Assembly (NCBI GenBank): GCA_033439265.1 | Contig: JAVTVX010000013.1 | Location: forward strand, 3,002,501 to 3,066,500 | DNA: 64,000 nucleotides | Direction of reading: 5' to 3' | DNA from: Dillenia suffruticosa | Lineage: Eukaryota > Streptophyta > Magnoliopsida > Dilleniales > Dilleniaceae | Shown: positions 23,595 to 36,279 of the stretch, in pieces | Position numbering within the stretch: position 1 is the first letter of the stretch | Layout of the letters: each line of letters begins with the position of its first letter | Translations under genes and position numbers: made by a program | The notes under the pieces: generated by a model | Databases searched by the model: none | The model's input: only the letters and a program-made list of their open reading frames with translations | Told to the model about the DNA's origin: nothing

Positions 23595-26500
23595 CTATTC
23601 TTGTGCTAGTAGCTGTTGCGCTTTCTCAAGTCTCTCCAACCATATGAATCCAAGGTTGCATCCTGCCTTTGCAGCAATCTCAAACTTTTCCTTTGCTGCC
23701 TCAATGGGATCCACAACAGGGTCCTCATTCCTTGCTCTTTTGATTGCGGAACCCTTTTTAAGAGTAGATTTTGTAAGAGATGCAGGAATTTGAGCACCTG
23801 CATTGAACCGAAATCATTAGGAGTGAAACAAAATTAACCAGACAGACAACAAATACATGATTTGGGCTCATAATAATAACCAGAGTAGGGAAAAAATTGT
23901 AGGAGTCATCTTTATTGAATTCCGCGAGTGACATGATATCAACCATCAGTTCAGTATACACCTGCGGTTTTATCCAACCCAATACAGAATTCTCTATTTT
24001 TTCCCCTTTTTTGCTTCCTTAATATGGAGTAAGGTGTAGCCATGGTTCTTTGGCCATAATCATCTCCAACATATAACAATGATGACTCTTCCTCAACCAT
24101 CAGTTCAGTATACACCTGCGGTTTTATCCAACCCAATACAGAATTTTCTATTTTTTTCCCCTTTTTGGCTTCCATAATATGGAGTAAGGTGTAGCCATGG
24201 TTCTTTGGCCATAATCATCTCCAACATATAACAATGACGACTCTTCCTATCTTCTCTTCATTAATAATAAGGCCTCTTCATTTTTTTCTTTTTTGGGTAC
24301 CGAATTCATAAGTCAGCTGATTTCAGCCCAGAAATACAGCATGGCTAGGATTGCATCTGAGGGCAAAGATATGAAATTTACCAAAGTATTCGGTTTGTCT
24401 TAATGAAGCCTCTCAGGTTCCTACAAGAGAAAGTAAAACGAGAGAGATGCTAACCTCTAAGAAGAAGAGAACCATATGCTATAGCTGCACCTGCATGCCC
24501 CTGTTTATAGACATTAGAAAGGGCATATCAGATTCACCCAGAAGAACCAGAGACACTAAATTGTGCTATAAGAGCTATGTACAGCTAAGCAGGTAAACAA
24601 CATAAGAGACATCACTGCTAGACACGGAAAGAGAACTTTTTGTGAATGCAATACCCACATTTCTCGTGTATGATTTATTTTATCCATCTTCGGTGTCACT
24701 TGCCAACCTCTAAATTTAGAAGCTATGAAGCTCAAGGTGAAAAATAACTCGACACTTGAAATTATTCCAAGCATAGACCGATTAAATTATTCCCATTCTA
24801 TAAAACTAACATATGGCTGATATTGCTATTTGCCAGGTTCTGTGATCAATACCTTTTCTGATGCTCTATGAAAGCACCATAAAGCTGAAGCCATATCTTG
24901 CTTCACGCAATCTCCAGTCAAGTACACACACCCAAGCAGGTAAAGTGCACCTGGATGCAACTAGAAAATCACAACCTTCCGTAAGTGATTGATGCAATCC
25001 TAATGGTATAAGAAAATTAAGAAGTTCAACTTAAAATGGAACAAACCTGGTCAACAGCCTTCTCAATGTAGTAGAATGCTTGTTGATCTGATTGAACATA
25101 CTTGTTCTGCACAAATTAAAGTGACCGAGCAATTGAGCTCATCAACAATTCAAAAAAAAAAAAAATCTACACTTGGATTGTCAAGGTCCTGACCAGAATT
25201 TATAAAATCAGAATTCAAGTCCTTACATAATTTAAAATAACACAAATATGGTCCCAGCAAGTAGGAGCATAAGTACACTAACCTGGATCCTTAGATAGCA
25301 GCCTAATTCATACTGTGCATCTGGATCACCCGTATCTGCTGCTTCAACTAACAAAGCGGCTCCTCTAATATGATAAAAGAGGCGGTGTCAGTAATGTGCC
25401 AGGTACAATGTCTTGAAAGAAGACTCTAGCAAGGCACAGATGACAGGACAGATGAATTTACTCACATGGCTTGACATTGTCCGGGTACATGGTACTTGAG
25501 ATGTAACCGGGCCAGCCAATACCTGGCATGGGTGTTTGTGTTGTCAGCTTCCAAAGCCAACTCAAAGTTCTCCTTGGCTGCCTGCCATAAAATTACACAG
25601 GTGGAAACAATTAGAGGCCGTAGCAACCATAGAGTCCTTTCCGTACTCACTAATATCTTAATTAAATGACTACAACAGGGGACAACGGATAGAAGTAAAG
25701 CAGATAACTAGGTCTCATATGTTCAACTACCAAACTGCATCTGCTCTACTCACCTGTGCGCCTTTGACGTCTCACTGGCAAATCATCCTTCAGGCTCAAA
25801 TTGCAAACGTATACAAGTCTAAGAAACCCAGCATCAAGCCAGCACAACTACATGAATTGAAGACCATTTTCCAATTTAAACTAACAAATTCTATTGAAGG
25901 AGCCAAATTCATAAGCAGTTATTCTTTATTGCCCAAAAAGTCTGACAAGAAAACAGTCAAAGACTCCTCTATTTATATTAGTTTGAAGTAACGCTGTATT
26001 AGTTAAGGAACATTGTGATTTTTGAAGTATCCTGAAATGCAGAATTTAATTTTCTAGTGCTCCTCGTTACTGTGAAACACAGAATCATAGTAACAGTAGT
26101 TGCTATCAAGCTCCTTGATATCTACATACAAATCTTTTCCAGCTATGACTCAAACTGGCAAATACACAACTCAAGGCATATGCTTCATTGAAAGTCAGAA
26201 GCTCATTGCACAAGTAAATAAATGCATATCCAAAAACTAATCAAGCACACTATAGCTAATCACAAGTTTGAAGAAAACTTAGTAGTAAAGATCACCAAAA
26301 TTTAGTCCAGATCCCAATCACCCACTTGGAAGTTGGAGTAGGAAGATTGAGAGACAAAGATAGCTCCTATGTGTATAGGTTTTAGTTCCTCACTTATGCA
26401 CAAAACAAGTGATGAAACCAGACATCAGGAGCAGCAGACAACTAAAAAAATGCATGAATGTGCTTTAAGGAATACATCAACAGATATGTGACTAGCCAAA

Positions 26501-26653
26501 CATAAAGTATTAGGCACATATAAATTGTACCACTAAAAGAGGGATGAGGCGTTGATCTTTTATCTCTGCATAATCTTTGACTCTATCAACCTCCTTCAAG
26601 GCACTCCACCCTTTTGCTATGAACTCCATTGCTTTCTTATTTCTGCTATGCAT
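23595..26653 (-). CDS. Sel1-like / HCP-like repeat protein
   Basis: Helical-repeat protein of the plant HCP-like (Sel1/TPR-like) superfamily; the specific role is not known to me. Minus-strand exons: 26653(26659)-26531, 25581-25466, 25364-25283, 25106-25047, 24960-24853, 24500-24455, 23797-23595; all are GT-AG and in frame, giving 245 aa from the Met at 26653. Repeat signatures: [97 protein letters not shown], and a last unit [18 protein letters not shown] before the stop. An upstream exon at 27876-27784 splices in frame (...GGIRE|REMHSR) but has no usable ATG, so the true start is unresolved. Intron 6 (23798-24454) contains a 154-bp tandem duplication. Exon 2 uses donor GTACAA. Confidence 0.85.
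23941..24247. repeat. 154-bp tandem duplication in an intron
   Basis: Two near-identical adjacent copies (23941-24094 and 24095-24247) both start aaccatcagttcagtataca and differ mainly in homopolymer length and a few substitutions. They lie wholly inside the last intron of the Sel1-type gene. High identity implies a recent event. Confidence 0.93.
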
Positions 26654-27783
26654 CTCTCTCTACATATAACAACCCCAGAGAAAAGGGAAAGGAAAAGCCA
26701 AAACAGCCATGTTATTTCCAGAATAAATAGTTTGATTCAAGAAAATGCCAAAGAAGGGTGTCTCGGCAACTTGCACAAATGTACCATTGGAGTGAACTGG
26801 GAAGGATTGAGGGTGCTTGGCTTTAAAATTACTTTCGTTAAAACTGACTTAAACATCTTCATTTAAGCAGAACAACCAGAAAACCAGGCCTTCTTTCAAT
26901 TCTGAACATGAGTCAACTGCCCCAGTCAGCCAAGCTCAAAGAAACCCAGAATATGAATATGAGATAATAAATGCTACAATGTAAACAAAGAGCAGGTAAA
27001 ACAAAAGTTCCCTGATAACGTTGAAGTACACTTACTGCGAATTGTATTCTATGTGACGGGATAAAATCTGGTTAAATATTCAAATTTTCCCATTGTTCAT
27101 GCAGATTTTGATTATAATTTATCACTATCCTTACTGGTCTTAATGCAGTCTAAGCTACAGCTTGATGTCAATGAATCATTTGAGTGGCATAAGTTTGACT
27201 GATTGGATTCCTCTAAGCTACAGCTTGACCCCACTATAGTAGCAATATGAACTTAACTAGAAGACAACACTTTATTTTCATCGTCAATGAGGCTTCAAAA
27301 ATCCAATCTGCATGACAGTTTTGAGAAGCATAGGATTGAAATATCTTGCTGAAGCATAAACATGAATGTCTTGAGGATGACCTAACCATGTAAGAAAAAC
27401 CACCACAATTTACACATTAGAAAAAGACTTCACTTCACATCATTGGAACGCATAATTACAAGGATATGGCGTGCTTCACCTAACCTCTTCACACCGAGGC
27501 ATTATAACAAACATAAAGCATGCACCGTCAAATTTGTATCAGAAAGGCAACCAAGCCGGAATTCCAAGTAAAAGGACGATACCCATTTGGCAGAATTTCA
27601 AGTAAAGTGACTAAAATGTGAATTTCTTAGTCAAATGCCCATAATCCATTCGATAGAAATCGAATTGGAGGCAATAAAGCGTAAAATTCAATTTACCCTC
27701 TATTGCTTGTTCAATTTACCCATTAGATAAAATCGAATTGGAGGCACAAACAAGCGAAATCAGAACTCGAGTTTTAATCTCAC

Positions 27784-27876
27784 CTCCCGTATCCCACCCA
27801 GCAGCGCAAACCTAACGTCGGGTTTGCCCTGTGCTATCGGGCTCTTGCAATAAACATGACTTGCCAAACACTTATC
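27784..27876 (-). other. Probable N-terminal coding exon of the Sel1-type gene, start codon not found
   Basis: Minus strand encodes 31 residues (DKCLASHVYCKSPIAQGKPD then VRFALLGGIRE) ending at donor CGGGAG|GTGAGA, and joins in frame to the acceptor at 26660 to give [18 protein letters not shown]. Directly upstream in this frame is TGA. An ATG ACT at 27883-27878 would be in frame only if one T at 27877 were absent. Either a 1-bp insertion broke the start, an upstream exon supplies it, or translation begins at the Met at 26653. Confidence 0.55.
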
Positions 27877-27883
27877 AAGTCAT

Positions 27884-29019
27884 ATGCACGACCGCAAAAA
27901 ACTTCTGAACTTGCTAGATAAAATATTATTTTAACAGTTTTAAATAATTTTGTTTTCCAATTTAATATTTAATAGTTTACGGAATTTTGCTCTATATTTT
28001 CATTATCTCCGTGTCACAAAAAAACCTCCGAAATAACATCTTTTACCATAATGCCATTACACATAATAAAGTGGCATACCGCATGTGGTCTCAATTTTCA
28101 AACAGATGTTGTTTAATGATCCCTTACCAGTACAAAGCTTAGTTAATTTTTTTTTTAGTATATGAAATAAAATTAAAATCAACAAGGAGTGAGTATTGCT
28201 TCTTGACCGATCAGCCGGTGGGTTCACGTACTTAACCTTTCTTGGCCAATCAAAGTATCGGTCGTTGATACTATAGATACAAAATTAGCGTAATGCATGA
28301 TTTAATTAATCGGTTAACATATTAGCTTATAATGATTAATTAATTAACAAAGTTAGTAGTTAGTTGGCGGTTCATTAGTATATAAATCTCACTTACCGTA
28401 CATTTTAATCTTACAATAAAATATTCCCAAATTACTATTGAGAAAAAATATTTAAATCGATATAAAAATATTTTATAATCAAATATGACTTAAAATGATT
28501 TATGAATACATTTTATGAAGTTGCGAACTAGACAGGTATCCTAATAAAATGCAGGGGTGAAATTTGGGAAGGCTCTTATATTTGAACTTATACTCGAATC
28601 TTCGTTAAATAACCTTCACTTATAATAGAAATAATAATAAAATTTTTTAATGGGGTTTTGATTTATATATTCATAAAAATAGGCATAATAGCATAAATTT
28701 TAATTTATTTAATAAACATATAAATTAAAATTAATTTTATTATGTAATACTAAATTCATTATTCTAACCCATTTCAAGTCAAACTAATCTCTCGTTGTCA
28801 TAAGCATCACCCTTCTGTCACCCTGCAACAATACACTCATAGAATGAATTTTTTTTTTTTTTTTTCAAAGGTAGACTTCCTCAACCCTCTTGAAGTTTCT
28901 AACTCGACGGCCCTCATCGGCATAATCGAAAGGCCTATCCACACTTTGTCGTCGGTCTAACCCTATAAAATTCAATGTCAAATGCCAATACACGTAATCA
29001 ACTTCCACTGTCGTAAAAT
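27884..29019. other. AT-rich intergenic region
   Basis: Should contain the promoter of the Sel1-type gene. I see only AT-rich sequence and a poly-T run (about 28850-28866). No further upstream exon for the Sel1-type gene could be recognised. Confidence 0.5.
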
Positions 29020-29155
29020 AAATCACAATACTCTTTTAATCATAAATTTAAGATTTAAATAATAAAAATAATAAAATTAGATTTAAGAGAATCAAACTCT
29101 TAATATTTCTACAATACTCAAATCAGATTAATTAGATAAAAATTTAAATATCGAT
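29020..29155 (+). repeat. SINE-like dispersed repeat, copy D
   Basis: Aligns along its length with copies near 2631, 50121 and 56081: ttaatcataaatttaagat, aataaaattagatttaagag, aaactcttaatatt, then acaatactcaaatcagatt and taattagataaaaattt. It is more diverged than the copy at 56081. It lies in the intergenic space upstream of the ethanolamine kinase gene. Confidence 0.5.
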
Positions 29156-29602
29156 TGTTAAAAAAAATTAAAAATATATCATTTTTTAAAAACAAAATTA
29201 AGTTTAAATTAAATTTACATAAAAAAATTAATTTAATTTACTTTATCTATTAATAATTTGTGAACTGAAACGTACTCAGAAGTACACATTTTTGTTAATA
29301 ATAATAAAAATATTAATTACTGTTTTAAGAAAAAATGTCCATAAATCATGTACTAAAAATAAGTATACTAATACCTTTTTTCATTGATTTATTTTTTAAC
29401 ATAATACGTTCCTTATTATAAAGGCATAAGCTAGTTACGCAAACGTGTGATTTTCAGATTCCACGCAAAAGATTTAGGACGGCAACGCCGACCAACCTAA
29501 GCCCAACACGCTAACGAGAGATTTAGGACAAACTCGTAATTTTGACAAAGCTTGAGTACATAACCGTCAGTTTACCCAAATTATCGAATATGAACTTCCC
29601 GT

Positions 29603-29610
29603 TATATATA
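29603..29610 (+). promoter_or_regulatory. Candidate TATA box of ethanolamine kinase
   Basis: TATATATA 113 bp before the kinase ATG. It would place transcription start around 29635 and leave a 5' UTR of about 90 nt. The assignment rests on motif and spacing only. Confidence 0.45.
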
Positions 29611-29722
29611 CATCGGGGATTGGAATTGGAAAGCAAACCTCAAAATTTTTTTGTTGCGCAGTTTTCGCATTTGAATGCAACAGAGACGGTTACATCGAGA
29701 AAATAGATAGAGAAAGAGAGAG

Positions 29723-32700
29723 ATGGGAGCAGTGAAGATCTGTGAAGCCATGGATGTTGGAGAGAGAGAGAACTCGAGCTTAGAAGGCATTCAGTGGTCT
29801 TCTCTCAAAGTTGATCATTCTCTTCCTCTCGATGTCATGACTCCTCACATCATGTACTCTCTCTCTCTCTGATCGATGGCGTTTCTTGAATCTTGCTTCA
29901 AGATTTGTTAACCTTGATCATGGTCTTTGCAAATATCGGGTTTGATTGTTTTGCTTGATTTTTTTCCTTGTTTGTTTTCTTTTTCTTCTGACATTTAGGT
30001 TTGTTAATCTTGAATCTTGCTTCAAGATTTGTTAATCTTGGTCACGGTCTTTGAAAATATCGGGTTTGATTGTTTTGCTTGATTTTTTTCTTCGTTTGTT
30101 TTCTTTCTCTTCTGACATTTAGGTTTTTGGCTAATTGATGTCTGGACAGAGAGCTCTGTAAAGATTTGTTCAAGAAATGGTCGAATTTGGACGATTCGCG
30201 TTTCACAGTCGAAAGAGTTTCTGGTGGCATCACAAATCTCTGTGAGGTTTCTTGCTTCAATTTTCATTAATTTCGATTGGGTTTCTGGAGTTTTGATTTC
30301 TTGTCTCATATGGGTTTTTGACGCCCCACGGAAAGCACAGGGCAAAGACTAAACCTGTTAGTCTTTGCCAGCGGGCATGTTGGAGATTATGTTTACTTTC
30401 CTTGTTTTTTAGAATTTTAGTATTTGAAAATTTTGATTAAAATGTTTACTAATGGACTTATAGAGAATGGAGCCTTTGATTATCATTAATGAAATAACTT
30501 TAGACAATTTTCTCTATTCTACTGGATTTCAGTGGTTTTGGTGGACTTTAAAATGATCCATAAAGATTAATGTTTTTAGTCTTTCTCCTACTGTTTCCAA
30601 CTTCTGTGCTGCATCAGTCTTCAATGGATTTTTTTGTTGAAATATCTTGTTTCTTGTTAGTCTAGCTAAATCAGATGTGGCAGGGCTTTTCTTAACTTAA
30701 TAGACCGATAAAATCATGCCACACGGTCTTTATGACATTACTCTTTACCTCTTGTTAAAAAAAATGAAAATTTTGTAAAACAATTTTGATTTATTTTTGC
30801 AGTGTTGAAGGTTTCCGTGACAGAAGAGAATGGGACTGTTATGAATGTTACAGTGAGGTTGTATGGACCTAACACGGAGTATGTTATAAACCGGGAAAGG
30901 GAGTTTCAGGTTAGAACATAATTTTTCTGCTTAATTCATTCCCTCTATAGGTCATTTCTTTCTATTAACTTATGAATGTCTTGTTTGAGATATAGGTTTT
31001 GCTGGATTCATCATATTAGAATTTCTTTCTAAAAGTTTGTAGATGGGAGTTTTGATCTATATATAGAACTAATGCTAAATGAAAAGGGAATTCAGTTCAG
31101 CTATGAAAATTTTGGAAGGACATTTTAACAGATCACTAAGACATTGAAACCATAGAGGAAGGCGGAGAATGAAATGCAGACAAACCTGAAAATCTTATAT
31201 GTCCTACTCGTGGGTGGATCTTGTCTAATGGTTTAATTGATGTGCTTATACTGGAGCATCCCAGTGCCTTTGTAGCATGTTTCTTTTGTGTCTAACAATG
31301 AATGCTTGAATTGAAGAACATGTTTTGTTAGCATTTTAACATTTCCTTTACTTCTCTTTGCTCTTTCTGATATCTGCCTACCAAATATATTATCAAGATT
31401 GTTTCCTGTTTAATATGATCATTTAAACATACATGGCCCTATATGTGTGGAGGAGTTTAATTTTTAAGGCGTGATACCTATGATGGAAACTAGGCAGTTG
31501 ATGAAAAATGAAACCTCATCTTGACTATATTGCCTGTCCTATTATATTCAGGCCATTAAGTACCTCTCCGCAGCAGGATTTGGTGCCAAGTTGCTTGGAG
31601 TTTTTGGAAATGGCATGGTGCAATCTTTTATCCATGCACGCACACTAACAGCAGCCGGTAAGGAGTGCAAAACCATCTTCTCTCTGTGCCTTTGTTTCTG
31701 GAACTTTGTTTAACTTGATCATGAAATACAGTTTTTACCATAATATAATCTTCAGACTACTTTATGTGTTGATTATTCTTGTTATTAATCAATTTTGTGA
31801 TGGGGAGAAATGGAATATAATAATGGTTGATGCTACAAGACACAAGATGAAGCATTATAGATGACTTATCTCTATTAAAAATGTCACTTGAAATCTATCA
31901 AGCAAAATACTGTCAATTTCCCAAATCCACTGGAGGAGGACTCTGGCAGTCCTCATGCTAATATTACAAACCCTTCTACAATTCAATGCCACATTGAGCA
32001 CCTAGGTATTTCTTTTTCTAAAATAACAACTATTTCCTAATTTTTGATTGGTAGCTCAATTAGAAATTTCTGAGAGACTTATAATCTGGTAGCAAAATCT
32101 ACTACAGCAAGGTTGGATAAAATAAATATTGAAATGTTGCAAAATTATAGGATATGCTACTGAATAAATATAAGTGCAGTTAAGATAGAAGTTAGTGCAT
32201 TTCTCCTTTACTATGTTTGGTTGAACTTATTATATTGTATATTGGCATTGTCTCTGTACATGAGAGTAGTTGTACAATGGCAATCAGGGATAAGATTTAT
32301 GCAGGATTAATCAATGCGGAACACATTAAAGGTAGGAGGATATCACATTATTCGCGAACAAACTTTTATAGGAGGCTTAGGCTCATTTTGGAATATAAAA
32401 TATAAGACTTTCTAAACTAGTTAAGCTTGTATCTCAGGAATTTATGAACATGATGAATGTTGTAAAATCAAATAGCAAGAAATGGTACAGTTGTAGCAAA
32501 TTTGAGGCATTTCGAGTGGAAGTTAGATGTGAAGAAATGGATTAACTTGGTTATGTTCATGACTGACAGAGGTTGATGAATGCCCTAGTGCGAAGTAAAT
32601 AAAGTTGAAGAAATTTTTCATTCCCAAACACATCTAATCCTTATACACCCAGTGGCAAGGGTATTGTACTCATCTAGTAAACTGGTTGATTTAGAAGAAA

Positions 32701-34446
32701 CAGATTTGGGAATATATTGCTCAAGGGTGAAGCGTGACACATATATATATAAACATGAGATCTGGATCCATTCTTGTTCTAAGCCATCTTTTGAGGGTAA
32801 TAATCAAATGTCATCAGTGATAGTGAACTAAATGTAACTAACTCAAACAATGAAGCAATGCGTCAAAACATTTTTTAAGTATGCTACTTATACTTTTCAT
32901 TCATCTCGATACTGATAACATTTTTTTAAACATTGTAAATGGGCTACACCCCTGAAACTTCAAAACCTTCTGCTTTCGTCCGACTCATTGACTCATTGTC
33001 TCTGATGAATTGCTCAATTTTATGTTACTACCGATGGCTTTGGGTAGTTGTAGTACTCAAAATTCTTCTTCCACCTTTTCTCATTGTATTTCTTAAAAAA
33101 TTTCTTTTTCACCTCAACATGATCATCTGCCCTATTAAATATCCTTGAAGGTATAACCTTCCATTGCAACTGAAGGACTAAGTGGGATTGAAACCGAAGG
33201 CTAATTATATCATCACTGAAAGCAGCAATGCATTTCTAAGGTTTTTAATGACCCCCCGACCTATTTACGGGCATTACCATATTCTCTCTCCTCTGATCCC
33301 TTCTTTTCTCTTTTCTTATTCTTAAATCACTATTTTTTGATAGACATGAGAAAGCTAAAGATCGCTGCTGAAATTGCTAAGCAACTTCGAAAATTCCATC
33401 AGGTGGAGATTCCTGGTTCCAAATTACCACAGCTATGGAATGATATCTTCAAGTTCTTCGAGACAGGTACCATTCTGATTTATGTCCAACTTTCTCTACA
33501 CCATGGATAACTACAATCTTCACATCGTGTTTGTATCTTGTACCCTGCTCATGTAATGGCCGTTCTTCTTGCAGCTTCTTCTCTTGAGTTTGGTGAGACT
33601 GACAAGCAGAAAAAATATGAGTCAATCTCATTTCAGGAAGTCAGAAAGGAACTAAATGAACTCAAGGTAGAGCTTTGCTTGGATTTTCATCTTTGAAAAT
33701 TTCAATTCATTGGTGAAAATCTGACAATCCTTGCGAAATGGCATATCAGAAGCCAAAAAAAGGGATCAGTGTCACAGCACTTGTCAAAGAAAACAACTTT
33801 GCATGCCCTACATTTAAGTTGTCTCTGAAGTTTTGACCACACCAATTGGTCTGACGAATTGCTGATGTTTGCTTAGCACAAAAAATAGTACTACAACATC
33901 TTTTCTTTCCCTGTTTGAATCTCTCTCTTTTTGCTGCATTAGACATTTCTGGGAGTATCATTTGTGAAAATCTTTGAAATTTACTTTGTTCACTGAATGA
34001 AGGCATATGTACTATAGTCACTCTGAAAATCATCATGTGCTGACATATTTTTTCTTTTGGCTTTGGTTTTTCTATTTTTTTTTTTTGAGATATTCAATTT
34101 CATATTTGAGGGTGAACCTTGGCGCAATGGTGGAGTTGCTCCTTTAGTGACCTTGAGGTCACAAGCTCGAGGCATGGCAGCAGCCTCTTTGCAATAATGC
34201 AAGGGGAAGGCTGCGTACATATACGCCCACCCTCTCCCTACCCCCGTACTAAGCTGGGGAGCACTTTGTGTATTGGCTGAGCCCTTTTATATTCAATTTC
34301 ATATTTATTGTGGTGCATAATGGTGGAACAGGATCTTACGGACCATCTGAATGCACCTGTGGTTTTTTCTCATAATGATTTGTTGTCTGGGAACTTAATG
34401 CTGAATGATGATGAAGGTAGGTGTAAATTTTCAGTTCTTTTCAATT

Positions 34447-34483
<37 letters not shown>

Positions 34484-36279
34484 GTGTAGTTGTGTGCACA
34501 AAGACGTCTAGACATGGTCACATTTACAAACACAATTCAAACCTACAAGCCAGTGTTTGGGTGAGGTGAAAAGTTGAGACAAGAAAGGTGGTGTACTGGA
34601 TGAAGGCTTACTCTGATTTCATGAGATTCTTTTCTTAGTTCTTCTTCTTTATTTATTTTTTATTAATATATTTTTTTGGGGGGAGGGGGCCTATATTTTG
34701 AAATCATTTTGGCATGAATATTTACACTGGCTTTTCACCTCATCTGAACGCTTGGCATGGTTTGTGGCTGTACATGGGAAGCCATAAAATGGTGTTATTT
34801 GTGGAAACCTCTTAAGATCTTATCCACCTTTCATCTATGTTATTTCAACCTGCTGCTTATCTCTCTGAGCCAACAGATGATTGTTTGCCTTTTGTGCTTC
34901 CCAAATCTTGGCACTGTCTTGGTAGAGCATTTTGTATTAGTGATAGATGGCTTGGACTCTGGCCATAGGCAAGTTTGCTTATGGAAAAGGTATTGGGGTA
35001 ATATTAGGTGCTTATAATCAACTGAAGCCCCTTTCATTAGCATCTTTTGTTAACTGGGTGGGAAAAGAAAAGGCTGAGGTTTGTACCTCTTTAGCTCAAT
35101 TTGAGTGTCAAAGCTGTCAAAATTCACCCAGAAGAAAATGGAATTGTTGCATGCACTTCTTTATTGAAAGTTAGATCTGTCAATATTTTGCTCCTTTTGA
35201 GTTGTTGAACTTAGTTTCTAAGAATAGTATGGAAATAAAAGCTTTATTATGTTTACTATCTGAGCCTGACTTTTATTCTGCCACAAGCAAAATTAATATT
35301 CTGTTATTCAGCAATTTTGTGATATATATACATATGCACCCTCGTTATATATATCATGCGAATATTTTTATTATGAATCTGATACGCGTGTCTTAATTGA
35401 ACTTCAGAGAAGCTCTACTTCATCGATTTTGAGTATGGATCATACAGTTACAGAGGCTATGACATTGGGAATCACTTTAATGAGTATGCTGGCTACGAAT
35501 GTGACTATAGCTTGTATGCTATCTTCTTCCTATCTTCTCATTGGTTTCCCCCTCTATTTTCTAGGCAGTAAATGTGATTTAAGATACTTTCCCCTCTTTA
35601 ATGCAGAAATCCCACCAAGGAAGAACAATGTCATTTCTTCAGGCATTACTTACAACCTGAGAAACCAGATGAGGTAAAGAAAGCAAATTGGAATAATTTT
35701 TTAACCTATGTTTGCTTCAGAATTTTCCTTTTCTCTTTGAATAACCCAAATTTAGGAAGGAGAAAAGATGTTACTTGGTTCCAATTGAGCTTGTACGGCT
35801 GCAGTAGCATTGTCATTTATTTATCATTTCTTGCTGGTCTCTAATGTAAATACAGGTACCTGAAAATGAGCTCGAGGCACTCTATGTTGAGACAAGCGCT
35901 TTCAAGTTAGCATCACATGTATACTGGGCTTTGTGGGCACTAATTCAGGTATGTCTGTTCCTCGTGCTCTGACTCTAAAACAAGGATCATCGACCATTTA
36001 CCAATCTGCTGAGCTTGGTTGGATTTGCTGGTTCAGCTGTATATTGTGCTCACATTTGGCAATTTGGACTAAAATCCGACTTATAATACTTCTGTCTTTC
36101 ATGATCTGATTAAAAAATATTATGCCTCATTCTCTTTTCTTCTAATTCAGGCAAAGATGTCTCCGATTGACTTTGACTATTTGGAATACTTCTTTTTGCG
36201 ATACAATGAATATAAAAGGGAGAAGGAGGTTTGCTTCTCATTAGCACGATCTTACCTTGAAAAATCTGGGAGTGGATAA
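29723..36279 (+). CDS. Ethanolamine kinase
   Basis: ATP-dependent phosphorylation of ethanolamine, the first step of the CDP-ethanolamine route to phosphatidylethanolamine; cytosolic in plants (family knowledge). Eleven exons: 29723-29853, 30150-30241, 30803-30909, 31552-31657, 33344-33466, 33575-33666, 34332-34416, 35408-35513, 35607-35673, 35856-35948, 36151-36279; all are GT-AG and in frame, giving 376 aa, about the size of the Arabidopsis enzyme. Key motifs: ELCKDLFKKWSNL, RVSGGITNLLLKV (nucleotide-binding region), Brenner-type phosphotransferase motif FSHNDLLSGNLML with H231, D233 and N238, and the choline/ethanolamine kinase signature IDFEYGSYSYRGYDIGNHF with D252. Near the end SHVYWALWALIQAKMSPIDF matches the family C-terminus. 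A CT microsatellite follows the exon 7 donor and an Au-like SINE sits in intron 6. The coding sequence looks intact. Confidence 0.95.
34108..34288 (+). mobile_element. Au-like SINE in ethanolamine kinase intron 6
   Basis: A 181-bp tRNA-derived SINE resembling the plant Au family: ggtgaaccttggcgcaatgg head with a good Pol III A box (tggcgcaatgg), a gtgacctt/gaggtcacaagctcgaggc region at the B-box position, then cagcctctttgc and ggaaggctgcgtacat core blocks, and a tail ending ggctgagccctttt. It is flanked by perfect 18-bp direct repeats atattcaatttcatattt at 34090-34107 and 34289-34306, the target-site duplication. Orientation is sense to the host gene. Confidence 0.93.
34450..34478. repeat. 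(CT)n microsatellite in ethanolamine kinase intron 7
   Basis: CT run of about 14 units, 34 bp after the exon 7 donor. Confidence 0.9.
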
